A DNA stretch of 64,000 bases, from contig NZ_JXZC01000008.1 in assembly GCF_000935355.1 (NCBI RefSeq), positions 1 to 64,000 of the forward strand, read 5' to 3'. The notes under the pieces were generated by a model. It had not been told where the DNA came from. It searched no databases and saw only the letters and a list, made by a program, of their open reading frames with translations. The position numbers and the translations under genes were made by a program. This DNA comes from Rossellomorea aquimaris (GTDB lineage: Bacteria > Bacillota > Bacilli > Bacillales > Bacillaceae_B). Below, piece after piece: positions 45,498 to 53,024 of the stretch (its first letter is position 1; each line of letters starts with the position of its first letter).

Positions 45498-46964
45498 CTA
45501 CATAAACAATATGGCCGCAAGTGTGGCCACCACGAGCCCCGTCATGACGGGAATGAAGTTCTTCCTGGCGAGTTCCAGCACGGAAACTCCGCAAAAACCT
45601 GCCACTGCCACAAGGGATGACCATGCGATCAGTGTCCCACCGCCTGTCCAAACAGATCCCATCTGACCGATCGCGGCCAGCGTACCAGGATCAATCCCAG
45701 CCGAACCTGACATGGCACCTGATAATGCCCCCACTAAAGGAAGGCCTGAGAAACCTGAACCATCCAATCCAGTGATAATACCAACTAAAAGGATACCAAA
45801 GGCACTAAAGAAAGCGTTTTCAGGAATAGATGCTTGTGCAGACTGAACGAGATCAAATAGAAAGGCTGGCTTGGCCGCCTCTTCCCCAAGGGATAGAATC
45901 GAACCGGTAAAATCCGAGCTCCCCAGGAAAAAGAATCCGGCAATCGGGATAACCGGCCCCATGGCACGAAACGCGAACACAAAACCGTCTGTAATGTGAT
46001 CCCCGATTTTATCAAGGGCATGGATCCGGCCGAAAGCGACGGACGCCAAAATCAGCAGTACCGCTGCGACTCCACCGATAAAGGCAGCACCGTCCCCACC
46101 TGCGAATCTCCCCGACTCAGCATCACTGAACTTGGTAGAAAACATAAATATCATGACGGCGAGCATGGACAATGGAACGAGAACTGCAAACACTTTTCCC
46201 CATATCTCTTTTCTGCCTCTGTATACCTCAAGCTCAGACGCCGCGGATACTTCAGCTTCCACAACACTTTTGTCAGCAGTCATGGCATTCAATAGGTTGA
46301 CCGCATTCTCTGCTTCTTCGCTATTCGGCTTTGCGATCGACTTATACATCATCGCATAAGCGACCCCGACAGCTGTCACCCCGGTAATGATTGATAAGAT
46401 CATCGCTTTATCGGCAACTTGTACCGTTTCCATCCCTCCAGAAGTAGCCGTCAGCATCGGCGCGATCTGCATGATATAGTCAGACGATAACGCCATCCCC
46501 TGCCCAGCAATCGCCACGATCATCGCGGCCCCCATCGCAGGCAGCCCGGCACGCATGGCAGCAGGAACAAGTAGGGCACAAATGAGCGGAACAGCCGGTG
46601 TCGGCCAGAAGAATAAGGATATGACATACGTCACAACCATTAATACGAAAAAAGCGACATGACCGTTGACCATGACCTTCTGTATGGGCACGATCATCCG
46701 TTGATCGGCTCCGATATCTTTCAATGAGTTTAATAGAGCGACCATCAGGGTAATAATTAAAAAGATACTGAATAATTCTCTGGCTGCAACCAGATTGGCG
46801 TTAAAGACCGCCATGAAACCGCCGACGAGGGATCCTTTATACAACCAGGCAACCAAAAAGGTCCCGACGATCGTCGGCAGTACAACCCCTTTGCGAAACA
46901 ACATCGTAACAATGACAAGTGCAGTAACCAATGCATACAACCAATGAGCAGCAGATAAATCCAA
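45498..46964 (-). CDS. Uncharacterised multi-pass permease
   Basis: This protein is about 488 aa with 11-12 transmembrane helices. The motifs FFWPTPAVPLICALLVPAA, ITGLDGSGFSGLPLVGALSG and VWTGGGTLIAW suggest an ion-transporter-superfamily organisation with two re-entrant repeats (GntP/CitM-like). I do not recognise a named family. The start is uncertain: TTG 46964 is chosen because GGGAAGGGTGA lies just upstream at a workable distance. GTG 46973 would abut that site. It follows the creatininase-family gene by 32 bases. It likely imports the substrate of the cluster. Confidence 0.72.
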   Translation of the reverse strand: MDLSAAHWLYALVTALVIVTMLFRKGVVLPTIVGTFLVAWLYKGSLVGGFMAVFNANLVAARELFSIFLIITLMVALLNSLKDIGADQRMIVPIQKVMVNGHVAFFVLMVVTYVISLFFWPTPAVPLICALLVPAAMRAGLPAMGAAMIVAIAGQGMALSSDYIMQIAPMLTATSGGMETVQVADKAMILSIITGVTAVGVAYAMMYKSIAKPNSEEAENAVNLLNAMTADKSVVEAEVSAASELEVYRGRKEIWGKVFAVLVPLSMLAVMIFMFSTKFSDAESGRFAGGDGAAFIGGVAAVLLILASVAFGRIHALDKIGDHITDGFVFAFRAMGPVIPIAGFFFLGSSDFTGSILSLGEEAAKPAFLFDLVQSAQASIPENAFFSAFGILLVGIITGLDGSGFSGLPLVGALSGAMSGSAGIDPGTLAAIGQMGSVWTGGGTLIAWSSLVAVAGFCGVSVLELARKNFIPVMTGLVVATLAAILFM

Positions 46965-46996
46965 AGCATTCACCCTTCCCACTTTTTTGTAGCGAT

Positions 46997-47767
46997 TTAA
47001 TTCAGCATTTCGACTTCGATTTTCAATAATTCTCTTAATGCTTGTGCGATATTCTCTGTTGCTTCTGTCACAATTTGTTCCCCTATCTCTCTCGTTGCCT
47101 TTGTTGCGTCCCCGATACATCCATTTTTCGTCATTTCTTCATAATGATAAAATCCTTGAATCGCTTTTCCCGGTCTTAATTGTTTATATCTCCCCCCTTC
47201 ACAGAAATCTCCCGGCGTCAATTTCTCCGGTCTAATCAAGTAAGGTGCTAAGTAAAGTGCTTCTGATACTTCACGTTCACAGCTGTGGCCGAAAATGGGA
47301 GAGTCAATGAAATGCCCGATGGACTCTTTGGCTGATGCCGTGGTCTTGGCATAATAGATCTCTACCTTTTCCTCCTCTGACAACACCGTGCTTGCCACAC
47401 TTAAAGTCGATTGATTTCCCCCATGCGCATTTAGGAATAGAAATTTCTTGATCCCATGATGCTTTAAAGATCGAACCATATCCCTTAAGATCGCAATCAA
47501 TGTATCCGGCTTCAAGGAGATGGTCCCCGGGAAGTTCATGTGATGGGGAGACACACCCATATTGACCGTCGGCGTAACGATCAGGTGCGGATGCATCCGC
47601 TCGGCGATTTTTTTCGCCATCTCGGTTGCAAGGACCGCATCACAGCTTTCGATCATGTGAGGACCGTGCTGTTCATGGGCCCCGATCGGTATGACCGCCA
47701 TCTTAACGGTTTTTAATGCATCCTCTACCTCTTCCCAGGTCATATTTGTCAGTACGTACGAATTCAT
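46997..47767 (-). CDS. Creatininase-family amidohydrolase
   Basis: This 256-aa protein has the metal-site motifs of the family: PIGAHEQHGPHMIESCD near residue 30, HHMNFPGTISL, NAHGGN and SCEREVSEAL. The family is a two-metal enzyme that opens lactam or formamide bonds (creatininase, FAPy deformylase, mycofactocin MftE peptidase). No mycofactocin genes are nearby. ATG 47767 has AAGGGGTG 6 nt upstream; a GTG nine bases earlier overlaps it. A perfect operator lies 24 bases upstream. It probably hydrolyses a cyclic amide or amide intermediate. Confidence 0.85.
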   Translation of the reverse strand: MNSYVLTNMTWEEVEDALKTVKMAVIPIGAHEQHGPHMIESCDAVLATEMAKKIAERMHPHLIVTPTVNMGVSPHHMNFPGTISLKPDTLIAILRDMVRSLKHHGIKKFLFLNAHGGNQSTLSVASTVLSEEEKVEIYYAKTTASAKESIGHFIDSPIFGHSCEREVSEALYLAPYLIRPEKLTPGDFCEGGRYKQLRPGKAIQGFYHYEEMTKNGCIGDATKATREIGEQIVTEATENIAQALRELLKIEVEMLN

Positions 47768-47791
47768 ATTGTACACCCCTTACGCTTTTAC

Positions 47792-47806
47792 GGTATTTTG
47801 TATACC
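47792..47806. promoter_or_regulatory. Operator between ferredoxin 2 and creatininase-family genes
   Basis: GGTATTTTGTATACC, flanked by C and G to give CGGTAT...ATACCG, is a perfect inverted repeat in the 59-bp gap. It implies separate control of the creatininase-permease pair even though the ferredoxin gene lies just upstream. Confidence 0.75.
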
Positions 47807-47826
47807 GTTTAAAACTACAAAAAAAA

Positions 47827-48156
47827 TTAACCCTTTGCCTCTGCTGCATCCCTTCTCTTCTTGACGTCCACACCTTCCTGCGTCAGTTCGATATCCGCTT
47901 TAATATTCAGCTGACACGTAAGGCGATAGTTTTCATTCACGAGTTCCCCAAGCATCTTATCCTCTTTCCAATTGGGTGGATCTAGGTTTTCACCACCGCT
48001 CAACACTTTACACGTACACTTTGTACACTTCCCCATCCCGCATCCATATTTCAGTTTCGGGAACTGCTTAATTCCTGCCAGTACAACCAAATTAGCGCCA
48101 TCCTTCACATCCTGTTCAACGATTCCACCTTCGACATACAGCTTGACATTTGGCAT
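47827..48156 (-). CDS. [2Fe-2S] ferredoxin (cluster copy 2)
   Basis: This 109-aa protein has CGMGKCTKC (C-x4-C-x2-C) and a last ligand in RLTCQL, so it is a [2Fe-2S] carrier. It is distinct in sequence from the copy at 39078. ATG 48156 has AAGGAG 8 nt upstream. The start region itself contains TTTGGTATGCCAAA, a near-operator palindrome, so autorepression near the ribosome site is conceivable. It probably serves the diiron oxidase or another oxidase of the cluster. Confidence 0.87.
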   Translation of the reverse strand: MPNVKLYVEGGIVEQDVKDGANLVVLAGIKQFPKLKYGCGMGKCTKCTCKVLSGGENLDPPNWKEDKMLGELVNENYRLTCQLNIKADIELTQEGVDVKKRRDAAEAKG

Positions 48157-48340
48157 ACCAAACACTCCTTTACTGTGACATTTATCACAATTTTTAGAAT
48201 TTTCTTAAGTATACATATGAATCTATAAAAATGTAAACCCTTTCGTAAGGTTTTCTTACAAAAACCCCGATTGGAAATGACTGTAATTTTTGAAGTTGAA
48301 AGAGCATGAGTTGAAAAAAATAAAAATTCTGAAAACAATA

Positions 48341-48400
48341 TTGATTTCATCCGACTCTTCCTTTACACTGGAGACAAGAAGGTTTGGTATACAAAATACA
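48341..48400 (+). promoter_or_regulatory. Promoter and operator of the 111-aa orphan gene
   Basis: TTGATT (48341-48346), 17 bp and TACACT (48364-48369) are followed by the operator GGTATACAAAATACA (48386-48400), one mismatch from the palindrome. The operator lies about 10-25 bases after the expected transcription start. Confidence 0.78.
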
Positions 48401-48438
48401 AAGTGTGCCGGACCCATCATGAAGGAGTGGGTTTATTT

Positions 48439-48774
48439 ATGGAAAAGTATATTGTACTGACCAACAAGGATACCTTTCAGACGGTACTAGAAAATGACGG
48501 ATTCCAGCCTGTAGAAACGTATCATTTTTATTTCTTCGACAAGTTGAAATCCACCTACACCATTGCCAGGGTCCTGGATGATGACGCGAAGATTCAATTG
48601 TATGAGAAGTATGAGGGAAAAGAGTATATCAATCATATCCGGGTGAAGTTCTTTGAATCCTTTGAGACGATCGAAGGTGCTCGCGAAGAGTTATATGAAA
48701 TTGTGAAGGCGAATGGAAACAGCGAAGACTCGAAGCATTCGAAGCTTGTTAAGTCTGATGAATTAGCTGTTTAG
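48439..48774 (+). CDS. Orphan 111-aa protein under the cluster operator
   Basis: This soluble protein (MEKYIVLTNKDTFQTVLEND at the start) is rich in Tyr, Phe, Glu and Lys, ends in a polar tail, and has no signal or membrane segment. I do not recognise the family. The size and alternating beta/alpha pattern resemble small subunits of oxygenase systems, but I have no motif to support that. GAAGGAG precedes ATG 48439. Its promoter carries the same operator as the enzymes, so it is probably a functional part of the pathway. Confidence 0.7.
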   Translation: MEKYIVLTNKDTFQTVLENDGFQPVETYHFYFFDKLKSTYTIARVLDDDAKIQLYEKYEGKEYINHIRVKFFESFETIEGAREELYEIVKANGNSEDSKHSKLVKSDELAV

Positions 48775-49402
48775 TAAAACGGTTTTTACCTCAATCTATT
48801 TTATACAGGCTTACTCTATCCTTTGGAATCTGGAGGGTTAGGTAAGTCTGCTTTTTTGTGGGATTAATAGTTGATTCTCTCTACGGATAAAGTGGTAGTG
48901 TGTGAAACATAGACCGTTCTTTTTGCAAAGTTTGTGGTTATCTTAAGAAAGAAAGCAGTAGTTGCTTTCCGCTCCAGGATGCTCGCTTTCCGCGGGGGCG
49001 TGAGTTGAGCCTCCTCGGGCTTTGCCCTGTGGGGTCTCAACTTTCCCGCTATTCCCGCAGGAGTCGAGCATCCTTCCGCTACAATCAACTTTCTAAGCAT
49101 GTTTCTTTTAATACATATAAATAAAATCAAAAGCTATTAGCAAACAAACTCTTTGGAGGTTAGTAGAATAAACATCCTATTGAAAAAACTATCCTTTAAT
49201 TAGTTCGTTTTTTTACACCTTTAGCTCTGTCACTAAAAAACGTTTAAAGTTGGGGATGGGAACTGCGTAGACTCCGGCGGATTTTGGTCGTACCCCCCTT
49301 CCATCAACTCTATTTCTCTACTTTTTATAAAAAACCCAACGCAAAACACCTCCGATTCTAGTACTTGAAAACATACTATAATCGAAGGTGTTTTATTTAG
49401 CC
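48775..49402. repeat. Gap with a Bacillaceae-type interspersed repeat and a terminator
   Basis: No gene is seen. The stretch 48957-49085 (GCTTTCCGCTCCAGGATGCT at its start, CCGCAGGAGTCGAGCATCC near its end) is a GC-rich imperfect palindrome. I recognise it as a repeat type common in many Bacillaceae genomes. A long terminator (AAAACACCTCCGATT/AATCGAAGGTGTTTT, 49343-49394) ends the permease gene on the minus strand. Confidence 0.65.
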
Positions 49403-50788
49403 TCATACGAGGATTTGCAATATCATGAGGTAGATCACGGTCAATGCCAGGAACGAAATCGTAAATGTGAAGTTCCAATTCGATACTTTGAATGAGCTTG
49501 TCTTTACTATGGTCGACATTAGACCGATGGTTGCGTTATAGGGTCCCATAAGAAACGCGGATACTGCCCCTGCGAGCATGGAAACCGTCAGGATATAAGG
49601 TGAAACATCCAGGCTGTGGGGGTCCAGGGTTCCTGCCAGTAAGGCGAGTGCCACCGCTGGATGAAGTCCGATAAACGCCAGGGTCAACGGAATCAGAGGG
49701 ATTAATAGGACAAAGATTTCGATCCCGATTGTATCCTTGAAAGCGGTGATCCATTCATTCACCAGATGGTCCGTATGGGAGAATTCAATCGCCGATATGA
49801 AGAAACCTGCAGACAGAAAGATAAAAAACTGATCTTTCATTTTCAGTAAATGGTGCTGATAGTGATCCACCAGACCCTTTTTAAAACCACCTGCTTCTCC
49901 CAGTAATAGGCACCAGATGAAAGTAAATGGAATGACGAGCAACGATACGACGATTAAGAACGATAGGGACAACCAATGCTCCAGGAATGAAATCACGATA
50001 TTGAAGGCAAGGATCGCCAGCAGAATATGTGACAGCTTTCCTGCCCCAGGCCTGCCCTCCATCCCCTCGATAGCTGCAGCTGTTTCATTAGCAGCTGGGC
50101 TTGTACGATAGGAAGGACGATTTCTCCTTTTTCTGAATCCACCTGTATACCAATCAAGCAGCAGCCCCATCACACTAAGTGGAAGGACATAAGGGAGCAA
50201 CCCGCCCCACTTCACCCCTGTCATATCAATCACAATCCCGACAATCGGGGTGACGGGGGCCCACATCAACGGCATGGAGAACCCGTGAGTGATGGCCCTG
50301 CTCATGAACCTCTCCCTATCTTCGAGCGAGAAAGCATCCGCGGCCGGCCTGACAGAGAAATAGGTCATAGGCAGCGTGGCCAGATTCATGAAGATACTAA
50401 AGAAATAAGAAATCCCGGACGTCAGACTGTACAAACTTGTTGAAGACTTTACCCTTCTGGATATAAAGCCTTGAATATTTTCAGAATAGTTTCCGAGCTT
50501 GATAGGAAGTGCCAACAAAGGGACTAAAGCAAACAACGTCAGAAGATTGAGCATCGGGCCGAATGAAAACAGAATATCTTTTAAACTGGCGTCACCCTTC
50601 AACAACATAATGAATCCCAATACAAGAAACGTTCCCCCTATCACCTTTACAAACTTGTTTACTCTGAATAAAGTAATGATGACAATCAGGAAGCAAATCA
50701 CAGAGATGATGGGAGCAATATCGATCCCACTGAAAAGTTCGTTGATCAAATAAAATAGGATAGCTGCAACGGATAAAAGTTTGATCAT
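49403..50788 (-). CDS. Uncharacterised permease at the right end of the cluster
   Basis: This 461-aa protein has 11-12 transmembrane helices. LATLPMTYFSVRPAADAF and the two halves separated by a charged loop (about 215-235) fit an ion-transporter-superfamily carrier, but I do not recognise a named family. It is not obviously homologous to the permease at 45498. ATG 50788 has a weak GGTGAT site. A GGTATAC half-operator lies 70 bases upstream (50858-50872), so it probably belongs to the regulon. Confidence 0.72.
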   Translation of the reverse strand: MIKLLSVAAILFYLINELFSGIDIAPIISVICFLIVIITLFRVNKFVKVIGGTFLVLGFIMLLKGDASLKDILFSFGPMLNLLTLFALVPLLALPIKLGNYSENIQGFISRRVKSSTSLYSLTSGISYFFSIFMNLATLPMTYFSVRPAADAFSLEDRERFMSRAITHGFSMPLMWAPVTPIVGIVIDMTGVKWGGLLPYVLPLSVMGLLLDWYTGGFRKRRNRPSYRTSPAANETAAAIEGMEGRPGAGKLSHILLAILAFNIVISFLEHWLSLSFLIVVSLLVIPFTFIWCLLLGEAGGFKKGLVDHYQHHLLKMKDQFFIFLSAGFFISAIEFSHTDHLVNEWITAFKDTIGIEIFVLLIPLIPLTLAFIGLHPAVALALLAGTLDPHSLDVSPYILTVSMLAGAVSAFLMGPYNATIGLMSTIVKTSSFKVSNWNFTFTISFLALTVIYLMILQILV

Positions 50789-50857
50789 CTAATCACCAAT
50801 TCTTTTTTTCTGATTATTCTTTATATTAAACCTCTTGAGAATGAAAATCAATTATAT

Positions 50858-51010
50858 GGTATACATTATTTCAGGAAAGAGGCCGTTTTTTGATTTTGAT
50901 TGTTGTTGCCAACTCGGATACGCGAACCGATCCCTTGCTGATAATTGCGGTTTTATAGGGATTTGAAGCGTTTTTCAAAAAAAGGGCCACTAATTATGGT
51001 ATACCATAAT
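50858..51010. promoter_or_regulatory. Operators upstream of the right-end permease and peptide genes
   Basis: GGTATACATTATTTC (50858-50872) keeps only one arm. ATTATGGTATACCATAAT (50993-51010) is a perfect 18-bp palindrome with the compact core. No gene lies between them. They could serve the minus-strand permease, the plus-strand peptide gene, or both. Confidence 0.65.
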
Positions 51011-51059
51011 TACTTTTATAACTGTTTTTTAGGTTAATAACATTAAAAATAAGGTATTT

Positions 51060-51103
51060 GGTATACAATAATTGTTGACTTACACATATCAGCCTCTTAT
51101 AAT
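51060..51103 (+). promoter_or_regulatory. Near-consensus promoter of the 28-aa peptide gene
   Basis: TTGACT (51075-51080), a 17-bp spacer and TATAAT (51098-51103) give one of the strongest sigma-A promoters in the window. A GGTATACAA half-site (51060-51068) lies 6 bases upstream of the -35. Confidence 0.8.
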
Positions 51104-51145
51104 AAAGACATAACAAATAATATAAAATCTCCGGGAGGGGTCCAT

Positions 51146-51232
51146 ATGTTCCAACTATTATTTGGATCAAAACACGCTTTAGAAAAAGCAAACCGTAAAT
51201 TTGCCAGACTAAAACGTACATTAAAGTTTTAA
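51146..51232 (+). CDS. 28-aa cationic peptide gene
   Basis: The frame codes for a 28-residue peptide (MFQLLFGSKHALEKA, then NRKFARLKRTLKF) with a net positive charge and an amphipathic helical pattern. It has a good ribosome site (GGGAGGGG, 5 nt upstream of ATG), a near-consensus promoter and a strong terminator 60 bases after the stop. That makes it a complete small transcription unit. There is no signal peptide. It could be a membrane-surface peptide, a regulator of the neighbouring permease, or a host-defence or toxin-like peptide. The function is unknown. Confidence 0.65.
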   Translation: MFQLLFGSKHALEKANRKFARLKRTLKF

Positions 51233-51291
51233 TGATATAACATTCTGTCCTATATAATTCTCATTTGGGGGGGGGCAGTTCAGTCTCCATC

Positions 51292-51326
51292 AAAAAAGGT
51301 GGTCCAATCATAGGACCACCTTTTTT
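51292..51326 (+). terminator. Strong terminator of the peptide gene
   Basis: AAAAAAGGTGGTCC and GGACCACCTTTTTT pair perfectly around a short loop, followed by T residues. Confidence 0.85.
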
Positions 51327-51339
51327 GGGAACATGAGGG

Positions 51340-51720
51340 CATACATGAAACGGGGCACGGCGCCTGTCCCCCGCCCCACCATCTGTTAATATAATAGAAT
51401 TATTCGTGGAGGTGAGGAGATGGATTATTCCGTTATTGGAAAGAAGACAAGAGAGTTTTGATATAACGCTATGGCACTTGGGTATATATCTCCCTTCTTC
51501 AGCCAGTTCCCCCTGCGTCACCCCCACCACTTTCCTCCCACGATGACAAGATTCGTTGTCATGATGCTATATGGGTTGCTATTTTCTATACTGTTTTACT
51601 GGGATTTCTTTATAAAATGTTGATAAATCAACGAAAACTCCTGCGATTTACAGTGCTAAAATGTCTGCTAAATCCTAAGACATTTGCAATGTTTCTCCAC
51701 ATAAACTGAACTACTTAGAT
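51340..51720. pseudogene. Repeat fragments and scrambled regulator remnant
   Basis: A GGGACAGG-family fragment lies at 51351-51382. On the plus strand an ATG at 51420 with GAGGTGAGG upstream begins MDYSVIGKKTRE and stops after 13 codons, like the start of an XRE/PlcR-NprR-type regulator. The continuation expected in such proteins (VGVTQGELAEEG) is found on the opposite strand at about 51482-51528. This looks like a broken, partly inverted gene. Confidence is low. Confidence 0.35.
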
Positions 51721-51977
51721 TAGTCCTCTCGTCTTTTTAATTTTTGAGACAGGGTGCCTGCCCTTTCTTCCTGACTCCACAATAAATAGAAAAGGGAATA
51801 CTAGCGAAAATGATTCTTTCGTCCGATCTACTCTTTCTTGTTGAAAGAGTATATACAATGATATGATTGACTTTAAACGCTAATATATTACATTTATATA
51901 AATATATGGGTATTTCCGAAAGATAGCCGCTATAAATATAATGGAGATTTTTTTTAATCACAAGAGGTGAACAGGCT
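51721..51977. repeat. Partial palindromic element and AT-rich leader
   Basis: At 51722-51777 the order CTCTCGTC, T-rich, GAGACAGGGTGCCTGCCC matches the right half of the composite element; the left half is missing. The rest is AT-rich without a gene and presumably holds the promoter of the 26-aa frame. Confidence 0.55.
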
Positions 51978-52058
51978 ATGGCAAATGTAGATAAGAAAGA
52001 AAACAAAACATTTTTCCAACGACTAAGTTTCGGATTTACTATTTTTTGTGTCGTATAA
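51978..52058 (+). CDS. Possible 26-aa peptide gene
   Basis: The frame MANVDKKENKTFFQRLSFGF followed by TIFCVV has an excellent ribosome site (AAGAGGTGA, 8 nt upstream of ATG). It stops just before a composite repeat that contains a terminator. The polar N-terminus and hydrophobic C-terminus could insert in a membrane. It may also be the truncated start of a longer gene cut by the repeat. No homolog is recognised. Confidence 0.4.
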   Translation: MANVDKKENKTFFQRLSFGFTIFCVV

Positions 52059-52063
52059 GGGTA

Positions 52064-52174
52064 AAGGGACGGAGGGACAGGTCCCTTGTTCTGGAATCTA
52101 GATAGAGATGAGGGGATTAGTCTCCTCGTCTTTTTCAATTTTGGGACGGGTTGCCTGTTCCCACATCCCTGCCG
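52064..52174 (+). repeat. Composite palindromic element with internal terminator
   Basis: The left arm GGGACGGAGGGACAGGTCCC (52064-52083) continues to TTGTTCTGG. The central hairpin GATGAGGGGATT/TCTCCTCGTC lies at about 52107-52131. The right arm GGGACGGGTTGCCTGTTCCC is at 52143-52162, with ACATCCC after it. The order and spacing are the same as at 57966-58078. Confidence 0.75.
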
Positions 52175-52197
52175 AATAATCTTTAGGAGGAAGTCTG

Positions 52198-52740
52198 ATG
52201 AGAACGTATAAGTTCCGACCACCAATGATGAACCGATCAACAAAAACTTTCGCTATTAATGATAACTCAGGCAAAAAAGTTGGAGAAATCGAGAGATATT
52301 TCAATTTTATAGGACAAAATGTACTTAGTACATTTATCAATATGTCAAATGTGAAGGTCAGAAGCGTGTTGGGGGAAACTTCCCTGGACTTTAAAGAAAA
52401 AAGTCTTTTTAAAAATTTGTTATTTAATAAATGGGACGTGAACTATAAGAAGGATGGGAAACTTCATCACTTTGAACTTAGAGATAAAACTAAAATTAAG
52501 ACAAACCAATTATTTTTATATACATTTCTGGGTAGAAATATGCATGTGAAATCAAAGGTAATGGATCGTACAACTCGTTTTTACAAAGAGCAAAGCGGAC
52601 ACTTGAAAATTGTAGCTGAAGTATCTTATGATACCTTAATACCTCCCTATACTTACACCCTTAATCTACACGACGATTCCATCCATTATTGTGAAATTGC
52701 CGGAGTCTATTACTTAATGCATATCAACAGCAGCGACTAG
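52198..52740 (+). CDS. Tubby C-terminal-like (LURP-one-like) protein
   Basis: This 180-aa soluble protein begins MRTYKFRPPMMNRSTKTFAI and has a string of short beta strands, then a terminal hydrophobic strand (IHYCEIAGVYYLMHI). This fits the tubby-C/LURP-one-like fold found in many small Bacillus proteins, where it is thought to bind lipids. AGGAGG precedes ATG 52198. No operon partner is seen. The assignment is by pattern only. Confidence 0.55.
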   Translation: MRTYKFRPPMMNRSTKTFAINDNSGKKVGEIERYFNFIGQNVLSTFINMSNVKVRSVLGETSLDFKEKSLFKNLLFNKWDVNYKKDGKLHHFELRDKTKIKTNQLFLYTFLGRNMHVKSKVMDRTTRFYKEQSGHLKIVAEVSYDTLIPPYTYTLNLHDDSIHYCEIAGVYYLMHINSSD

Positions 52741-52805
52741 TTTAAGAAATGTTTGGACAAAAGTTGTTTCAGCTGGTAAACAGGGAGTTACTACGTCAGC
52801 GTGAG

Positions 52806-53022
52806 AGAATCGGGACGGAGTGCTTGTTCCCACATCCCTATTAAACATCTGTTTAACGGTCCCAAAAAGATAATTAAGCCGTTTTGAGAACTTAATCAAA
52901 CGTTTGTTTAGTGGGGACACAGGGACAGGTCCCTCGTCCCAAAAACCAAATAAAAAACGAGGGGAATAAATCCCCTCGTCTCTATCACTTCCGGCGGGAC
53001 ACGGTGCCTGTCCCCACGTCCC
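52806..53022. repeat. Cluster of palindromic arms with terminator
   Basis: Arms of the family lie at 52812-52838, 52919-52940 (GGGACAGGTCCCTCGTCCC) and 52994-53022 (GGGACACGGTGCCTGTCCCC). A terminator, AAAACGAGGGGA/TCCCCTCGTCT, sits at 52954-52981. The last arm ends two bases before the stop codon of the TasA/CalY-type gene. No gene is present in the stretch. Confidence 0.72.
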
Positions 53023-53024
53023 AT

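Noticed and set aside
46965-47120. Upstream extension of the 45498 permease frame
   Set aside because: The extension is highly basic, overlaps the creatininase-family gene and has no ribosome site.
46997-47767. Mycofactocin peptidase MftE
   Set aside because: No mftA/B/C genes occur in the window; only the shared creatininase fold supports it.
48147-48162. TTTGGTATGCCAAA at the start of ferredoxin 2 as a tenth operator
   Set aside because: It includes the start codon and has a G in the core; kept only as a remark in the gene entry.
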